Below are positions 62,701 to 64,000 of a stretch of 64,000 bases of DNA, one piece after another. The first letter of the stretch is position 1; each line of letters begins with the position of its first letter. The stretch comes from Opisthocomus hoazin (lineage: Eukaryota > Chordata > Aves > Opisthocomiformes > Opisthocomidae), in contig NC_134454.1 in the NCBI RefSeq assembly GCF_030867145.1, forward strand, positions 66,384,308 through 66,448,307, written 5' to 3'. A program made the position numbers and the translations under genes. Below the pieces are notes generated by a model. That model made no database searches. It was given only the letters and a program-made list of their open reading frames with translations, and was not told where the DNA came from.

Positions 62701-64000
62701 AAACAGGGTAGTTACTGATCTTGTCACAACGTTATACATCTTCTGATTTGGAAAAGTTTCTGGTTTGGCTATGTTTGTTTTTACACAGGTTTCTGTTGTT
62801 GGCTTGCATGTTAACCAGTGGTTATTCTAACCAATTCATCCCATAAAAGATCCTAATTTTATTATGCCTGTGACAGATAGATTATAAGGATTATAAATTC
62901 CAGTTTTCACTTAAAGGAGAGATGTGGGAGTTCACTATAACAACTGATTATTTAATGGAAATGCTTACTAATAATAATACTGAGGATTATTTTGTTTCAG
63001 CATAATTTGCACTGCTGCACTTTGCAAATACCTCCTCTATGGTAGAGAGTTGGTGTCACAGACTTAATGCCTTGAGAAAGATAAAGGAGAGGGTTGTATT
63101 TTAATTTTACGTAAAACTACAAAATGAGGTGAGACATTCAGGAAAGGGAATGCCTTTACGTGAAAACAAGTTTGAGGGGAAAACTGGTAAGTATACGAAG
63201 GCAAGTGGCTTCCTGTTAAGTTGTATAAGGAGAAACACGATACATAGTTCCACTGATTTTGTGATAGGCCTGGTAATAACTGCTCTTAGTATCTAACTCA
63301 GAATTCAGCATAATCAGTGCTTACAAGATATAGCAGGAGACTAAGGAGTGTAACCCAAATCCTTCAGCATTCTTACTGGGTAATTTAGAACCTGGCAAAT
63401 TGCTAAATAAGCATACAACTTGCTCCTATAACTTATAAATGATAAAAATGTATCAATGTATTCAATTGTTACAAGTTACCAACATTTATTTTGTATGGTA
63501 CTTGACTTTTTCTGAGTAATTTCTATTGTATGTTATCGGAGTTTAAAAAAACCCCCTACATCTTACAGATTTTACCGTTTATTTTACAACTTTACTTTTC
63601 CCCCTTTCTCCCAGCTGTGACACAGAAAATAGGCTCCTCAAACTGGCCTTACAGTTATTAACTTTCAGTAATTTTACTTTTCTAATTTTAGGTCAGTGTC
63701 CAGGTTCATTACAATGCAAGCAAGAATTCAAATTATATTTATTACATTAACAATGGGCTGAAATTAATTTTAAATTCTAAGATTTGGTTTTTACTGAAAC
63801 TTAATTTGAATTCAGCTGCCCCTGGTATTTATAGTTCCAGTTAGAAAAGTAATTTTTCTGTCCAAACTAGGTTATACAAAGACCCTTCTTTGTTCCTCCT
63901 CGGTTTTCAGTCTAAAAGATTTAGGTGATGTGTCTTAATAAAAATGTTCTGCTAGATTCTCAAGATAATAGGGAAAATAATTATATAATTTGAGATACTA
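59709..64000 (+). other. SGTB: SGTB intron 2 (partial)
   Basis: Starts at GTAAGTG after the first coding exon and runs out of the window. I searched for the next expected SGTB coding segment (AIQCLETVFKI-like) and did not see it. Apart from a CR1 tail fragment near 59830 nothing stands out. Confidence 0.7.
59829..59905 (-). repeat. CR1 3'-end fragment in SGTB intron 2
   Basis: Reads as the reverse complement of a CR1 3' end: an AGAATCATAG-type tail, then GGTTGGAAAAGACCTCAAAG, then GTCCAACCATCAACCCAATA. Short, 5'-truncated copy. Confidence 0.8.

Noticed and set aside
1-64000. CRISPR arrays, operons, phage or bacterial mobile systems
   Set aside because: The sequence is vertebrate nuclear DNA with spliced genes; no regularly spaced repeats of CRISPR type occur.

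Overview
The window is vertebrate nuclear DNA, most likely from a bird. It is AT-rich, holds widely spaced GT-AG exons, and is littered with CR1 LINEs of the avian type (tails of ATTCTATG or ATTCTGTG). It also carries an ERVL-like LTR of a kind common in birds. The species cannot be fixed from the sequence. There are two protein-coding genes, placed head to head around one CpG island: neurolysin (NLN) on the minus strand and SGTB on the plus strand. This is the same arrangement as on human 5q12.3.

NLN fills the middle of the window. I could place all 13 coding exons, from the start codon at 58052 to the stop at 16149, with GT-AG junctions and matching phases throughout. The joined reading frame is 2103 bases, or 700 residues, against 704 in human as recalled. 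It has the M3 zinc site HEFGH (about residues 493-497) and the third ligand Glu at about 522. SGTB is represented by a probable noncoding first exon (donor at 58281) and the first coding exon (59609-59708); the rest lies beyond the right edge.

Layout. 1-1061: 5' part of an endogenous retrovirus on the minus strand (LTR, tRNA-Arg-type primer-binding site, leader), with its body off the left edge. 1062-16148: intergenic DNA downstream of NLN, including a CR1 nested inside another CR1 (7520-10996). 16149-58052: NLN, whose introns hold a CR1 close to the exon 12 donor (19526-20396), a perfect 95-bp direct repeat on both sides of exon 2, an ERVL-like LTR (about 44860-45366), several very old CR1 remnants and a large CR1 with endonuclease and reverse transcriptase (52002-55340). 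About 57620-58900: CpG island and bidirectional promoter. 58281-64000: SGTB introns 1 and 2.

I found no CRISPR array, operon, tRNA or rRNA gene, and no convincing new biological system. The most informative points are the compact shared promoter, the nested CR1 pair, the 95-bp repeat around NLN exon 2, an Asp-to-Gly change in the catalytic loop of NLN, and the retroviral leader with a GACG-tetraloop hairpin.
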